Shown: one piece after another, positions 34,642 to 43,856 of the stretch
Layout of the letters: every line of letters starts with the position of its first letter
How positions within the stretch are numbered: the stretch's first letter is position 1
NCBI GenBank assembly: GCA_011503125.2
Contig: WWBZ02000073.1
Location: 1,612,001 to 1,676,000, forward strand
Origin: Botryosphaeria dothidea
Taxonomy: Eukaryota > Ascomycota > Dothideomycetes > Botryosphaeriales > Botryosphaeriaceae
DNA: 64,000 nt
Reading direction: 5' to 3'
Made by a program: the position numbers and the translations under genes
The notes under the pieces: model-generated
What the model saw: only the letters and a program-made list of their open reading frames with translations
Told to the model about the DNA's origin: nothing
The model's database searches: none

Positions 34642-37365
34642 TTACCCAATAAACGTTCTCCTACTCTGCCTCCTCTTTCTCAAAAAGGCGCCCCCCCCAT
34701 CCCCTTCACTACTCTCATCCCCCTCCTCTCCACTACTGCTCACACCCTCATCATCCGTCCCCAAAAACCTCTGTATCGCCTCCTCTTCTCTCTCCCTGTC
34801 AGGCTCCTCCGCACCACCATCCCACTCCCCCTGCCCCGCAATCCCTCTTCCAGCGCCCCCAGCAATCGCATCCTCCTCCTCCGAGTCATCGATAAACACC
34901 CTGCTCTGCCTAAAGATCTCCCTCGCCCCACTACCCCTCCGCGCAAAAGCGGCGGGATCCCTCAAATGGCTCGCCGGATGCTCCTTCCTCTCCCCGAACA
35001 TGGGGCTGGGCGGATGGTGGTAGATCTCATCTTCAACAAACTCGCGCGGCGGGCGCAGCTCGAACATGCTGCCGGGCCTCTGTCCGCCGTTGTAAGGTCC
35101 CCCGCGCAGGTGCGCGCTCCGCTGCAGCGCGGCGGCGCGTGGGGTGTCGGGCTGTTTGTGCTGGAGCGAGGACCACCAGCCGGAGATGCGTTTGGAGAAG
35201 GACGGGCTCTCGCTGCCGGCATCGGTGTTTCTGGGAGATTTGGGGTCGAGCGCGGCGGCGATGTTGGTCTGCAGGGGAGCGGGTCTGCGGTCGTGTGCTT
35301 CCTCGTCCGAGGACGAGCTTTGTGATGATGCGGGGCCGGATTGGGGGAAGAGTTCTTGAGGTGGTGCGACGCTACCGCCGTTGCGATGGGCTTCACGAAG
35401 GAGACCGCGGAGGTCCTCCTCGGAGAGGAGTGAAGTGAGGCCTGGTTTGGAGGGGCGAGCAGCACGCCGACCTTCCTCGACAAGGCGTTCAATTTTCATG
35501 CGGTTTGCGATGAACTTGAGCTTGGGGAAGGCAGACTGCTGGCCGACGTGGATCATTCTTGCGAGGCGTTGCGGCGTAGGGTCTGTCAGGATGTAGTAAA
35601 AGTCACTTGGAATGGATTTGGGCCAGATGGTGATGGTGCCGCTGAAGCGTTGTAACCAGATGGAGCTCCAGTCCTGGCCTAGAGGACGTGGAAGTAGTTC
35701 GAGATGTCTCAAAACCTTGAGCCATTTAGTGAGGTCAAGCTTGAGATATTGCTCAATTGCAGAGCCCAGATATCCGCCTCTCCAGCCACGCCCACGGCGA
35801 TGTGTTACGGGTCTTCCAACGGAACCACGCGAGCTGAAGAAAAATAGGTTGACGTGCGGGTTGACTTGACTAACGATGCTGAAGCGAACGTTGAAGTGGA
35901 GGTTCAGGGCCTTTAGCGGAATGTCGGTGCGCAAGCTACCATCTTTCCACTTGTGTCCAAAGCTGTAGGGTTCCAAGGTTCCGTCTGGGGTCTTCTTCAT
36001 CAAGACGACAGGGTTAAGGATTCCGGGGACTGCAGCGGATGCAAGAACGGCGGACCAAATCACACAGTCTGGAGAGGTGTGGTAGTTTGCCAGGATGGTT
36101 GGAGAGTGAGGATCAGAAGGCACGCATGAAACGTTGAGTATCCGGCCAGTACGAGCATAGGCCTCACGGAAAGTGAGACTGCCACGAGTGAACCAGGCGC
36201 ATCTACGGGCCCAATCAACACTATCAAAGCGAGCGCCCGTCTTGTACCATCTCTTGAACCACGTAGCCATATCGTCGTGGCATGCAGAAATCTTGTTTGC
36301 AAGCGCCGGAACCAGCGCCTTCTTCAGCTCGTCATCCGTCCGAGTACCGAGCAAGGCAGCGACCAAAGCGCCGCCAGAGGTTCCGGTAATGACATTCGGA
36401 AGCAGATTGGCATCCAGCAAGGCCTTGGCCACACCAAAGTGGTAGTACGCGAAAGTAGCACCTCCAGACAGACATAGTGCTGTACGGCCGAAGTTTGTGG
36501 AAACGTGCTTGAACATTGTCCGCTTGTCCTCAGAGGAGATTGCCTTTGTGTTGCGCAGAAGTTCGAGTGATTTCTCGATCTCATCGACGTAATCCTGGAC
36601 TATGTGTTTTGTGCCATAGTAGGATTCGCTGTAGAGATGTGGGTTCTCGAAACCAGCAAAATTACTCTTGACGCAAGCCTCTAGCAAGCCACGCAACTGG
36701 TTGATGGCGTGTTCGCTGGAGCCGGTGTGGCCGTTGGCCGGGTAGTCCTGTTCGACCTGGGTCCGCAGCTTGACCAAGGTGTCCTTCACGCGGCGAATGG
36801 TCTTGGCATCGTAGTAAGCGTACTCGTCCGTCTGCTTCCACTTCTCGTTGCCTAAGTGTTGATCCAGCTCTTTCGCAGCAGCAACCCAGTCCTGGTAATT
36901 GGTAGTGCTGTTCAGCTTTCGCCGTAGTCTCTCGCGCTTGCCTCGCCATGTTATCCAGTGTTCGTAGAGGTATATGTATAGTCGGGTCAGAAGATACATC
37001 AGACCCAGGACGAACAGCCAGCCGAAGACGGTGAAGAGGAGTGGCCATTTTAATAGGGTGTAGACGAAGCCTTCGCGAGTCTCGTCGACGCCGCGACGGG
37101 GCTGGCGGCGCTTCTTCTTCCGGACGCGCTGGTGAACGGGCCGCCAGTCGTTGAGCGCGGTGATGAAGGCGGATCGCTTGGGAATCTGTGGCGAGGCAAG
37201 GTTGTCGGAGGAGGGCGAGGGATCGGGGGCGTGGAGGGCGCGGTCGAACTTTAGAAAGTCGTCCTCATCGACGAAGTCGGTGTCGTAGTCGGGTAGTTTG
37301 GTGAGATCGAAGCCGTCGGGATCGTGGGGCGACGGGCCGTCGGTGAATTTGCTGATGTCGGCCAT
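34642..37365 (-). CDS. patatin-like phospholipase / triacylglycerol lipase, membrane-anchored
   Basis: Intronless, 907 residues. Belongs to the fungal patatin family that includes yeast Tgl3/4/5 lipid-droplet lipases. Order of parts: a disordered acidic N-terminus, a basic stretch (RVRKKKRRQPRRG), one long hydrophobic segment (LLFTVFGWLFVLGLMYLL, about residues 110-128) likely anchoring it to ER or lipid droplets, a helical region, then the patatin domain. The domain shows the oxyanion-hole glycine region LCLSGGATFAYYHFGV, the nucleophile elbow GTSGG (Ser about residue 329) and the DG of the Ser-Asp dyad in WKDGSLRTDIP (about 473). The following conserved segment FSIVSQVNPHVNLFFF is typical of this subfamily. 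The C-terminal 250 residues are Ser/Glu-rich and disordered. Predicted to hydrolyse acylglycerols or phospholipids. Shares a 337-bp divergent promoter with qri7. Confidence 0.92.
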   Translation of the reverse strand: MADISKFTDGPSPHDPDGFDLTKLPDYDTDFVDEDDFLKFDRALHAPDPSPSSDNLASPQIPKRSAFITALNDWRPVHQRVRKKKRRQPRRGVDETREGFVYTLLKWPLLFTVFGWLFVLGLMYLLTRLYIYLYEHWITWRGKRERLRRKLNSTTNYQDWVAAAKELDQHLGNEKWKQTDEYAYYDAKTIRRVKDTLVKLRTQVEQDYPANGHTGSSEHAINQLRGLLEACVKSNFAGFENPHLYSESYYGTKHIVQDYVDEIEKSLELLRNTKAISSEDKRTMFKHVSTNFGRTALCLSGGATFAYYHFGVAKALLDANLLPNVITGTSGGALVAALLGTRTDDELKKALVPALANKISACHDDMATWFKRWYKTGARFDSVDWARRCAWFTRGSLTFREAYARTGRILNVSCVPSDPHSPTILANYHTSPDCVIWSAVLASAAVPGILNPVVLMKKTPDGTLEPYSFGHKWKDGSLRTDIPLKALNLHFNVRFSIVSQVNPHVNLFFFSSRGSVGRPVTHRRGRGWRGGYLGSAIEQYLKLDLTKWLKVLRHLELLPRPLGQDWSSIWLQRFSGTITIWPKSIPSDFYYILTDPTPQRLARMIHVGQQSAFPKLKFIANRMKIERLVEEGRRAARPSKPGLTSLLSEEDLRGLLREAHRNGGSVAPPQELFPQSGPASSQSSSSDEEAHDRRPAPLQTNIAAALDPKSPRNTDAGSESPSFSKRISGWWSSLQHKQPDTPRAAALQRSAHLRGGPYNGGQRPGSMFELRPPREFVEDEIYHHPPSPMFGERKEHPASHLRDPAAFARRGSGAREIFRQSRVFIDDSEEEDAIAGGAGRGIAGQGEWDGGAEEPDREREEEAIQRFLGTDDEGVSSSGEEGDESSEGDGGGAFLRKRRQSRRTFIG

Positions 37366-37702
37366 GGTGGTGGAGCGGAATCCTCACATTGCGCAGGGCG
37401 AGCGGGGGAAGCGTGCCTGCATAAAGGCTCCCCTGTCGTGGGCAGATGTCACAGAGTGTCTGGAGCAGTGGGCGACTGGTGACGTAGCTCCGTCCCCAAC
37501 AACAATCCGCACGCGACGAGGCCGTGGGCGTGTGCGCCCCAGACCCGAGGGGAACAGGCCTGGCAGCCCCAGTCATCAGCCAGCAGCCGAAGCCGAAGCC
37601 AGGCACAGACGACGCACCGCCACCCGCCCCGCCACACCCGCAAATCTCACCTTCACTTCGCGTTGCCCCGCCGCCGTCAGCATCGCAACTGCACGCCAGA
37701 TC
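37366..37702. promoter_or_regulatory. divergent promoter, patatin-like lipase / qri7
   Basis: 337 bp between the two start codons, GC-rich, no TATA box seen. An open frame in phase with qri7 extends back through it into the neighbouring gene, but it looks like a translated leader. Confidence 0.5.
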
Positions 37703-39430
37703 ATGCTGCGAGCGGGCTTCCGCCTGCCGCCCGCGGGCCGACTGCAGCCCCTCCAACGCCGCGGTCTGCTCACGCTGGCAATTGAGACTTCTTGCGACGA
37801 CACCTCCGTCGCTCTGCTGGAGACGAGAGACAGCAGTCTCAACACCCGCTGGAAATCTCGCGACGCCACATTGCATTTCCACGAAAAGGTCACAGCAAAC
37901 AACCTCATTTACAAGGGAGTCCATCCCATCGTGTCGCTGGAATCTCACCAGGAAAACCTGGCCGCTCTCGTGCAAAAAGCCATCCGACACCTCCCCCGCG
38001 CATCAACGCCAGATCCCAGTGAAGATGAAAACAGTTCTCAACTTGTCTGCCACAGGGTTGCCCCGCGTGAGATGGAATACCGCCAGATTCCGGACTTCAT
38101 TTCCGTCACCCGGGGCCCTGGCATGCGCGCAAATCTCTTCACGGGCCTCGACACGGCCAAGGGTCTTGCCGTCGCTTGGAACATTCCCCTCGTTGGCGTG
38201 CACCATATGCATGCCCACGCTCTGACGCCCAGACTGGTCTCCGCCCTCGCCCAGAAGCCCAGGTCGTACAAATCTTCCGTCCTCGATCTCTTCAAGTCAG
38301 GCACAACAGTGCCCCCTGCCGAGCCTGAGTTCCCGTTCTTGTCTGTCCTAATTTCTGGCGGCCACACCTTGGTCATCAGCTCTGAGTCTCTCACCAAACA
38401 CCGTGTGCTTGGATCAACCACCGACTGCGCCATTGGCGACTGCTTAGATAAGGCGGCCCGGCTGATCGTGCCGCCGCTGCTATTAGAGAAGTCGGGAGAC
38501 ACCATGTATGGCCGCCTACTAGAGGGATTCGCCTTCCCCAACGGTCCTGATGACTACAACTACGCACCTCCCAAGAATAGGGGCGAAGAGCTCGCCAGGC
38601 GGCCCACGAAATGGGGATGGGCGTTTAGCGTGCCACTTGCCGAGTCTCCCAACGGGTTGCGGTCCACGTCCATGGACATGAGCTTCACGGGGCTACACAC
38701 CGCCGTAGACAGAGTGGTCTCCTTCCACTGGGACAAGCAAGCCGGCAAGCTGAGCAAGATTCGGCGAGAGCCCGAAGAAGTAGATGAGGAAGAACGTAGA
38801 GTCATGGCGCGAGAGGTCATGAGAGTGGCGTTCGAGCACTTGGGAAGCCGGATATTGCTGGCCCTGCAAGCCGTGTCGCTGCGGGATCCCCAGCTGGCAA
38901 AGATCATGCCCGTCGTCGTGAGCGGTGGCGTTGCGTCGAACCAATACTTGAGACATGTGTAAGTCCATCCCCTCTTTCTCTCCTTGTCCTTGTGCGGCCG
39001 TGGTGATCCTACTGCCCCTAATCCGTATTGGGATATGTCTCTGCATGTCACTCGAAATAGCCCTTTCATCATAGCTGGAGGGGCACCCCAGGATGAGTGT
39101 ATGAGCATTCGAAGTATCAATCGAGTCTTTCGAGTATCGAAGGGATTCAAGGTTCGACCACCGGCAAACTCCTCTCATCCACTGCTACTTTCCCAGAATG
39201 ACAAGCTGACATTCGCCGCGGAAACCAGCCTCGAAAGCTTCCTCGCCGCCCGCGGCTACCCCTCCGTCAAGCTCATCTACCCGCCCCCGGAGCTGTGCAC
39301 AGACAACGCCGCCATGATCGCCTGGGCGGGAATCGAGATGTTCCGCGCGGGCCACACCACACCCCTCGTGTGCCGCGCACTGCGCAAATGGAGCTTAGAG
39401 GAACTACTGACACCTCCGAACGGGAATTGA
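37703..39430 (+). CDS. qri7: mitochondrial tRNA N6-threonylcarbamoyladenosine synthase Qri7
   Basis: 485 residues from exons 37703-38958 and 39229-39430. Qri7 (OSGEPL1, TsaD/Kae1 family) transfers the threonylcarbamoyl group to A37 of ANN-decoding mitochondrial tRNAs. The Arg-rich N-terminus (MLRAGFRLPP...RRG) fits a mitochondrial presequence. Family motifs: LAIETSCDDTSVA (ATPase-like phosphate 1), the metal-binding HMHAH motif (about residue 168), LISGGHTLV, the VVSGGVASNQYLRHV adenosine motif, and CTDNAAMIAWAG near the C-terminus with the third metal ligand. The single intron (GTAAGT...AACCAG, 270 nt) is four to five times longer than others here; the acceptor was chosen because it follows a CTGAC branch site and rejoins the conserved sequence exactly (RHV|LESFLAARGY). 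The start is the ATG opening the presequence. Confidence 0.94.
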
Positions 39431-40211
39431 TGAGAGAGGCGTTTCCCCAAAAGCACACAGCAGAGCATAGAAGAGCAAATTAACGTGAGGTTGAAATAAA
39501 GGAGGTGGCGCGGGGCATCGTTAAATCGCTGATTTAAGCGAGGACTGCGGAGAGGTACTTGCTTCCCGTGGGATAAGTTTTTTGTTGGGGAGAGTAATAA
39601 AAGACAAGGGAGGGGCTGCATGCATGCCTACGTGGGAGATATATTGGTGGCGCTGAGGACTGGTGATGGCTCATGGTAGGTCGTTATTTTTGTGAGAGGG
39701 GATGAGGGGAGATCACGGTAGGTCGTGCGATGCGTCACAAGAAAAACCAGGCAGGATACCCGAGCATTCCGGCGATGAGCGTCACGATTTCCGTAACGCT
39801 ACTCTACTTTCCATTCTGCACTCGTCTTGCAATCTTGATTAATGTAGGATCATTTCTCCGAACATCAAAAAGCATTTCCAGTATCAAGAAAGCATCAATG
39901 GATCAACACCTATTTTTAACTTCTCGTCTACGGAGGTATGACTCTCCCCACCGTCAATCTCTCAGCCCTATGAGCCCTATGACCGGCCAGAACCGAGCTA
40001 TTTTTCTGTATCACTCGCGGCCATTCAAGAAACGGCAAAGAAGGGTATGACGTTTTTGGCTACGAATCTACTTCCAGCCCTCCCTTTCTAAGCAAAACGT
40101 CCCTATCATTCCCAGAAAAAAAGCAAATCCCCCCACGTTGGGCCAGTCCCCCCACTTCCGAGCAGAGTTCCCCAAAAAAATTTCTTTATTTCACGATCTC
40201 GAGATCCCATT
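39431..40211. other. convergent 3' intergenic region
   Basis: 780 bp between qri7 and the convergent ATP adenylyltransferase gene. AT-rich; no gene or RNA recognised. Confidence 0.5.
39495..39500 (+). terminator. candidate poly(A) signal of qri7
   Basis: AATAAA 65 nt after the qri7 stop codon. A consistent position, but fungal polyadenylation signals are degenerate. Confidence 0.3.
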
Positions 40212-41548
40212 TTACAACGCGCTGCCTTTATCCCACGGTATGCCCGTGGACTCCAACAGCTCCGTCAGCGCTTTGGGGTCGCTCTTGAGCAATTCCCACT
40301 GGTCCTCGGCCTTAACCATGAGGGTGCCGCCGAGCACGGTGCCGTTGAGCTCGACTACGGCGTCGGGCGCCAGCGGGGAGCCGTCGTCCTTCTTGAGCAC
40401 GTCGCCGCCGCGCCGGCGCGGGGCGATGACCATGGCCTCGGTGGTCAAGGCCATGTTGTAGCTTATCGACGAGTGGTTGTCGGCATTGGGGTGGAGCGAC
40501 AGCTGCGCGTTCGGATGCGAGTGGATGTACTTGCGGACGAACTCGACGGCCGTCGAGTGCAGCGCCGTGTAGATGGTGTGCAGCTCGGGTCCGGACGCGT
40601 TGGGCGGGATGCGCGAGGCGAAGTGGGCGAACGGGATGGAGGTGTCGGAGATGAAGCCAGTGGAGACTGTTTGAGCGAAAAAGGGGAGTGATCTCGTATC
40701 AGTTTCTGGTTCACCTATGTGGGATGGGTTGCGGTGTTCGGGTGATGATTGTGGCAGTTGTGATGGGAAGATGGAGTGATTTTCATGCGGGTGGTGGTGG
40801 TGGTGGTGGTGTTCTTTGGGAAGAGTTCACGGACCAGAGTGTGGAGATTTTAGGATGCGGTCGACGAGCAGGTCCCAGCCTTCGGTCTCCGGGCCGCTGC
40901 GCATGTTCATGACGGGCAGGAACTGCAGGTGGCGGTGCGGCTGGCTGGCGCCGCTGTGCTCGCCCGAGTTGAAGAAGGCGAACAGGCGGCCGCCGGCGGG
41001 CCCCTTCTTGGCGCGCTCCCACTCGGCCAGCGTGGCGTAGGTGGTGTCGAGATCATCCTGCTCCAGCAACTGGGTCTGCGGCTTGTTCTCTTTGGTGGCG
41101 ATGATCAGGTGGTCGCGGATGACGGGGTACTTGTTCAGGACGAGGATGTGCGAGGGCTTCTCTGGGCCGGGCACGGCGGCGACAAGCAGGTCATCGGGCG
41201 GCGCTTCGAACGGGTCGAACTTGGGCTTGGGCGGGGCATCGTCATCGGCGGGCGGTGGTTGACTGGCGGGCTTCTTCGCGAGGGCCGGGCAGTAGCGGAG
41301 TTGGAACTGCGCAGAGGACGGGCAGTGTTAGGAGTGGTGGTTCTCGACAATGGCGGGGCTCGGTCTCTGGCTTGCTATATGCTATGCTTCGTCTGGCGGC
41401 GGCTCTACTTACGCACCGGTACTCCTGAGGTGGTGCGGATCACGCAGACATGGGTGGCGGAGAAGGTCAGGCTCTGCTTCTCCGCAGCCGCGGTGAATTT
41501 GGCGTCGACGAGGGCAGGGAGGGGCTGGTCGAGCTGGAGAAAGCGCAT
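40212..41548 (-). CDS. ATP adenylyltransferase (Ap4A phosphorylase), HIT-superfamily
   Basis: 352 residues from exons 41417-41548, 40835-41306 and 40212-40666 (introns 110 and 168 nt). Orthologous in type to yeast Apa1/Apa2: phosphorolysis of diadenosine tetraphosphate to ADP and ATP, cytosolic. The N-terminal domain holds VPFQLRYCPALAKK (formed across intron 1), a proline/aspartate linker typical of the family, then HILVLNKYPVIRDHLIIAT. The catalytic histidine triad is seen in GASQPHRHLQFLP (H-x-H-x-Q). The C-terminal domain runs from IPFAHFASRIP to DPKALTELLESTGIPWD. Intron 2 carries a TGG/CCA trinucleotide tract, and its donor (GTCCGT) is not certain; intron 1 begins GTGCGT, chosen because the alternative GTAAGT 4 nt later breaks phase. 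Start MRFLQLD; an upstream in-frame ATG (41680) would add an Arg-rich extension. Confidence 0.9.
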
Positions 41549-42192
41549 GGTGGAGGCCGGGCGCAGAGTGAGGCCGGCGAGGGCGCGCAGCGGACGAAAG
41601 TGAGGCGTACGGCCGCCGGCTCTGGCAGTGCGGGCGGCTGGGCAAGACCAATGAGCGAGGACGCGAGTCGTAGGAGGCATCCAAAGTGGGCAGCATGTGG
41701 GTTTTGAGGAGGTTGTTGTATCCTGGGCTATGACGAAGCGCGCCCGGGCCGGCCCGCGACGGGTGCGCCCACCACCACCAGCCCCTCCCCTCCCTGGTCG
41801 CCGTGGGTTTTCTGAGCAATTTCAAGAGCCTAGCTAGCTACGCCTCCTTCTGCACCGCCTGCGCTGCCAGGCCCTGCCGCCGCCCGAGCCAAGAGCCAGA
41901 GCTGCCCGCCGATGCCGAACCCTCGCCGTGCTGCAATGCCGAGCTCGCGTCCACAAAAAAAGAGCCCCGCCGATGGCGCTGGAAAAACACAGAAAAGGCC
42001 ATGAGTCGCCAGATACGAAAACGAACACCCGTTAGACACTGCTCCCACCCGAAGAGACAAAGGAACCCCCCGATGATGCAAGGCGCGCCGCGGCCAAGCA
42101 ACCCAAAGCAAACCCCGTCCTGGCTGATGAGCCCGCCATGCCCGGTGCACGCTGAGATGCGCCGGCACCGGGCCGTCCACGGTGGCGCCAGC
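41549..42192. other. intergenic region upstream of the ATP adenylyltransferase gene
   Basis: 644 bp between two minus-strand genes; promoter of the adenylyltransferase and 3' flank of the Myb-like gene. Nothing else recognised. Confidence 0.5.
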
Positions 42193-43856
42193 TCACAGCA
42201 TCCCCTGGATCTTCAGCCACTGCTTCTTACACGTCGCGTTCCCAAAATGGTACGATCCCTCGTTGTTGTAGATGTACTCGGCCACCTTCTTCCACGGCAC
42301 CTTGTTCGCGTCAATGTCCATCTCATCCACGTCCATCTCCGCCGCATCCGTGCCCGGGTATAGCGACGCCGCCATGAGCATTTTGACGCCCTCGCGGAGC
42401 AGCCGTACCTATGTTTGCCCCCCCTCATTAGCCTCAGCCCTCCCAATACATCATCCGGGACACTCACGTCTTCGGCCGTCCATAGCGGCTTGCGCACCCG
42501 CTCCTCGCGACACTTGGTCAGCGTCCGGAACCGGCCCCTGAGCGTCGACTCGGCCTCCGTGAACCCTCCCTGCTCCCTGATCTGCCGGTATGACATGCCC
42601 GACTTCTTCCACCGCACGAGAAGCTCGTCCTTCCTGGCCCTGTTCCCTCTGATCCTGGTGTAGCCATCCACCGGCGGTGGTGGAGGCGGTGGGTCCCGTT
42701 CTGCAGCTGCTACGCCCTGATATGGAAGCATGGCGAACCGGGTGTTGTTGTTTTGTGCCTGTGGCCCACGGCTTCGTCGCGAGAGATTTGCCGTGCTTTC
42801 ATTGCCGTCGCGTGCGTGTCTCTGCTCACCCGGATAGCTGCTGGATATGTCCTCCCAGTCTGACGCGGGTGAGCCTTGCGAGTAGGTAAGAGCGGGCATG
42901 GCCATGCTGTTGTTGGAATCTAGACTGCCGCTGAAGCTATGGTTATCGAGGCTGGCCTGCATGTGCGCTGGAATGGTGGGCGAGACAGGAGACGCCATTT
43001 CGCTGTCGCTGGAGAAGCCGTTGCTGCCGTAGACTTGCCATTCAGGCCAGGTCGGGGATAGAGAGGCCATGGGATCGTCGGCCAAGGAAGCTTGCGTCTG
43101 CGCCTGGTTCTGCATGTGCGCTGCTTGCGTAGATGCTGGTGGCAAAGATGGGGCCCCGAGGTTGGTAGAAAGGCCGGAGGAACCCATGTCGAAGGGAGCC
43201 TGGCTGGAGCCCAAAGACTGCCCCGCGATACCTGGGTATTGATTCATGGGGTCGAAGAAGTCCCAGGAGCCGTTATGCAAGGTCTGGGGAGAGACCATCG
43301 GCGATTCTGCTCCGGTCACATTACCGTATGAGATGTTATTCGTGACCTGTGGTCCAAAAGCCATGGCACCGGTGGAAGAATAGGACGAGGACACCATCGA
43401 CGGAGCGGCCGCCGCCAAAAATGGATTGAAATTAGTCTGAACGGGTTTATAAGAGGTGGTACAGGGTTGAACATGATCCGGCGAGATGTTTCCAATGAGC
43501 GGAAGCGGCCAGATGCCACTGTTGAAGTGGGTGACGCTGCTCTGGTGAGGCATCCCGCTCGACTGTGATGTGTTGGAAGCCCGGCACGACGACCATCCTC
43601 CACCCAGACCGACCGCCTGTCCATTACTAGGCACGGGAGCTGGGACGGGTTGCGAGGACAGGTGATATGACGCGGCGCTCCAATTATTCTGCTGAGGGCC
43701 AGACGCTAAGAGGTCATTGGTGTCGGCATTGGGGATTGGATTGGCGGCGCTGAAGGCGACATCACCCTCGAACTTGAAGACACCCTGGAGGAATTTAAGG
43801 TTAGAGCAACAAGAACGGATATGCTGTGGACATACGTTCCAATCAGGACTGCCCAT
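42193..43856 (-). CDS. Myb-like/HTH DNA-binding protein, probable transcription regulator
   Basis: 517 residues from exons 43836-43856, 42468-43784 and 42193-42408 (introns 51 and 59 nt). The first 340 residues are rich in Ser, Gln, Pro, Asn and aromatic residues, as in activation or low-complexity regions. The DNA-binding part is C-terminal: KDELLVRWKKSGMSYRQI followed by FTEAESTLRGRFRTLTK, a helix-turn-helix pattern found in fungal Myb-like factors, then RKPLWTAEDVRLLREGV with a second, SANT-like unit (VPWKKVAEYIYNNEGSYHFG, CKKQWLKIQ). A short run of prolines precedes the domain. No membrane segment. The start (MGSPDWN, 7 codons before intron 1) was preferred because the frame upstream to 44126 looks like translated leader; a longer N-terminus is possible. 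The gene has about 3 kb of empty DNA upstream, as regulators often do. Confidence 0.8.

Noticed and set aside
37298..37702. In-frame N-terminal extension of qri7 into the patatin-like gene
   Set aside because: Overlaps the start of a divergent gene; the mitochondrial presequence begins naturally at 37703.
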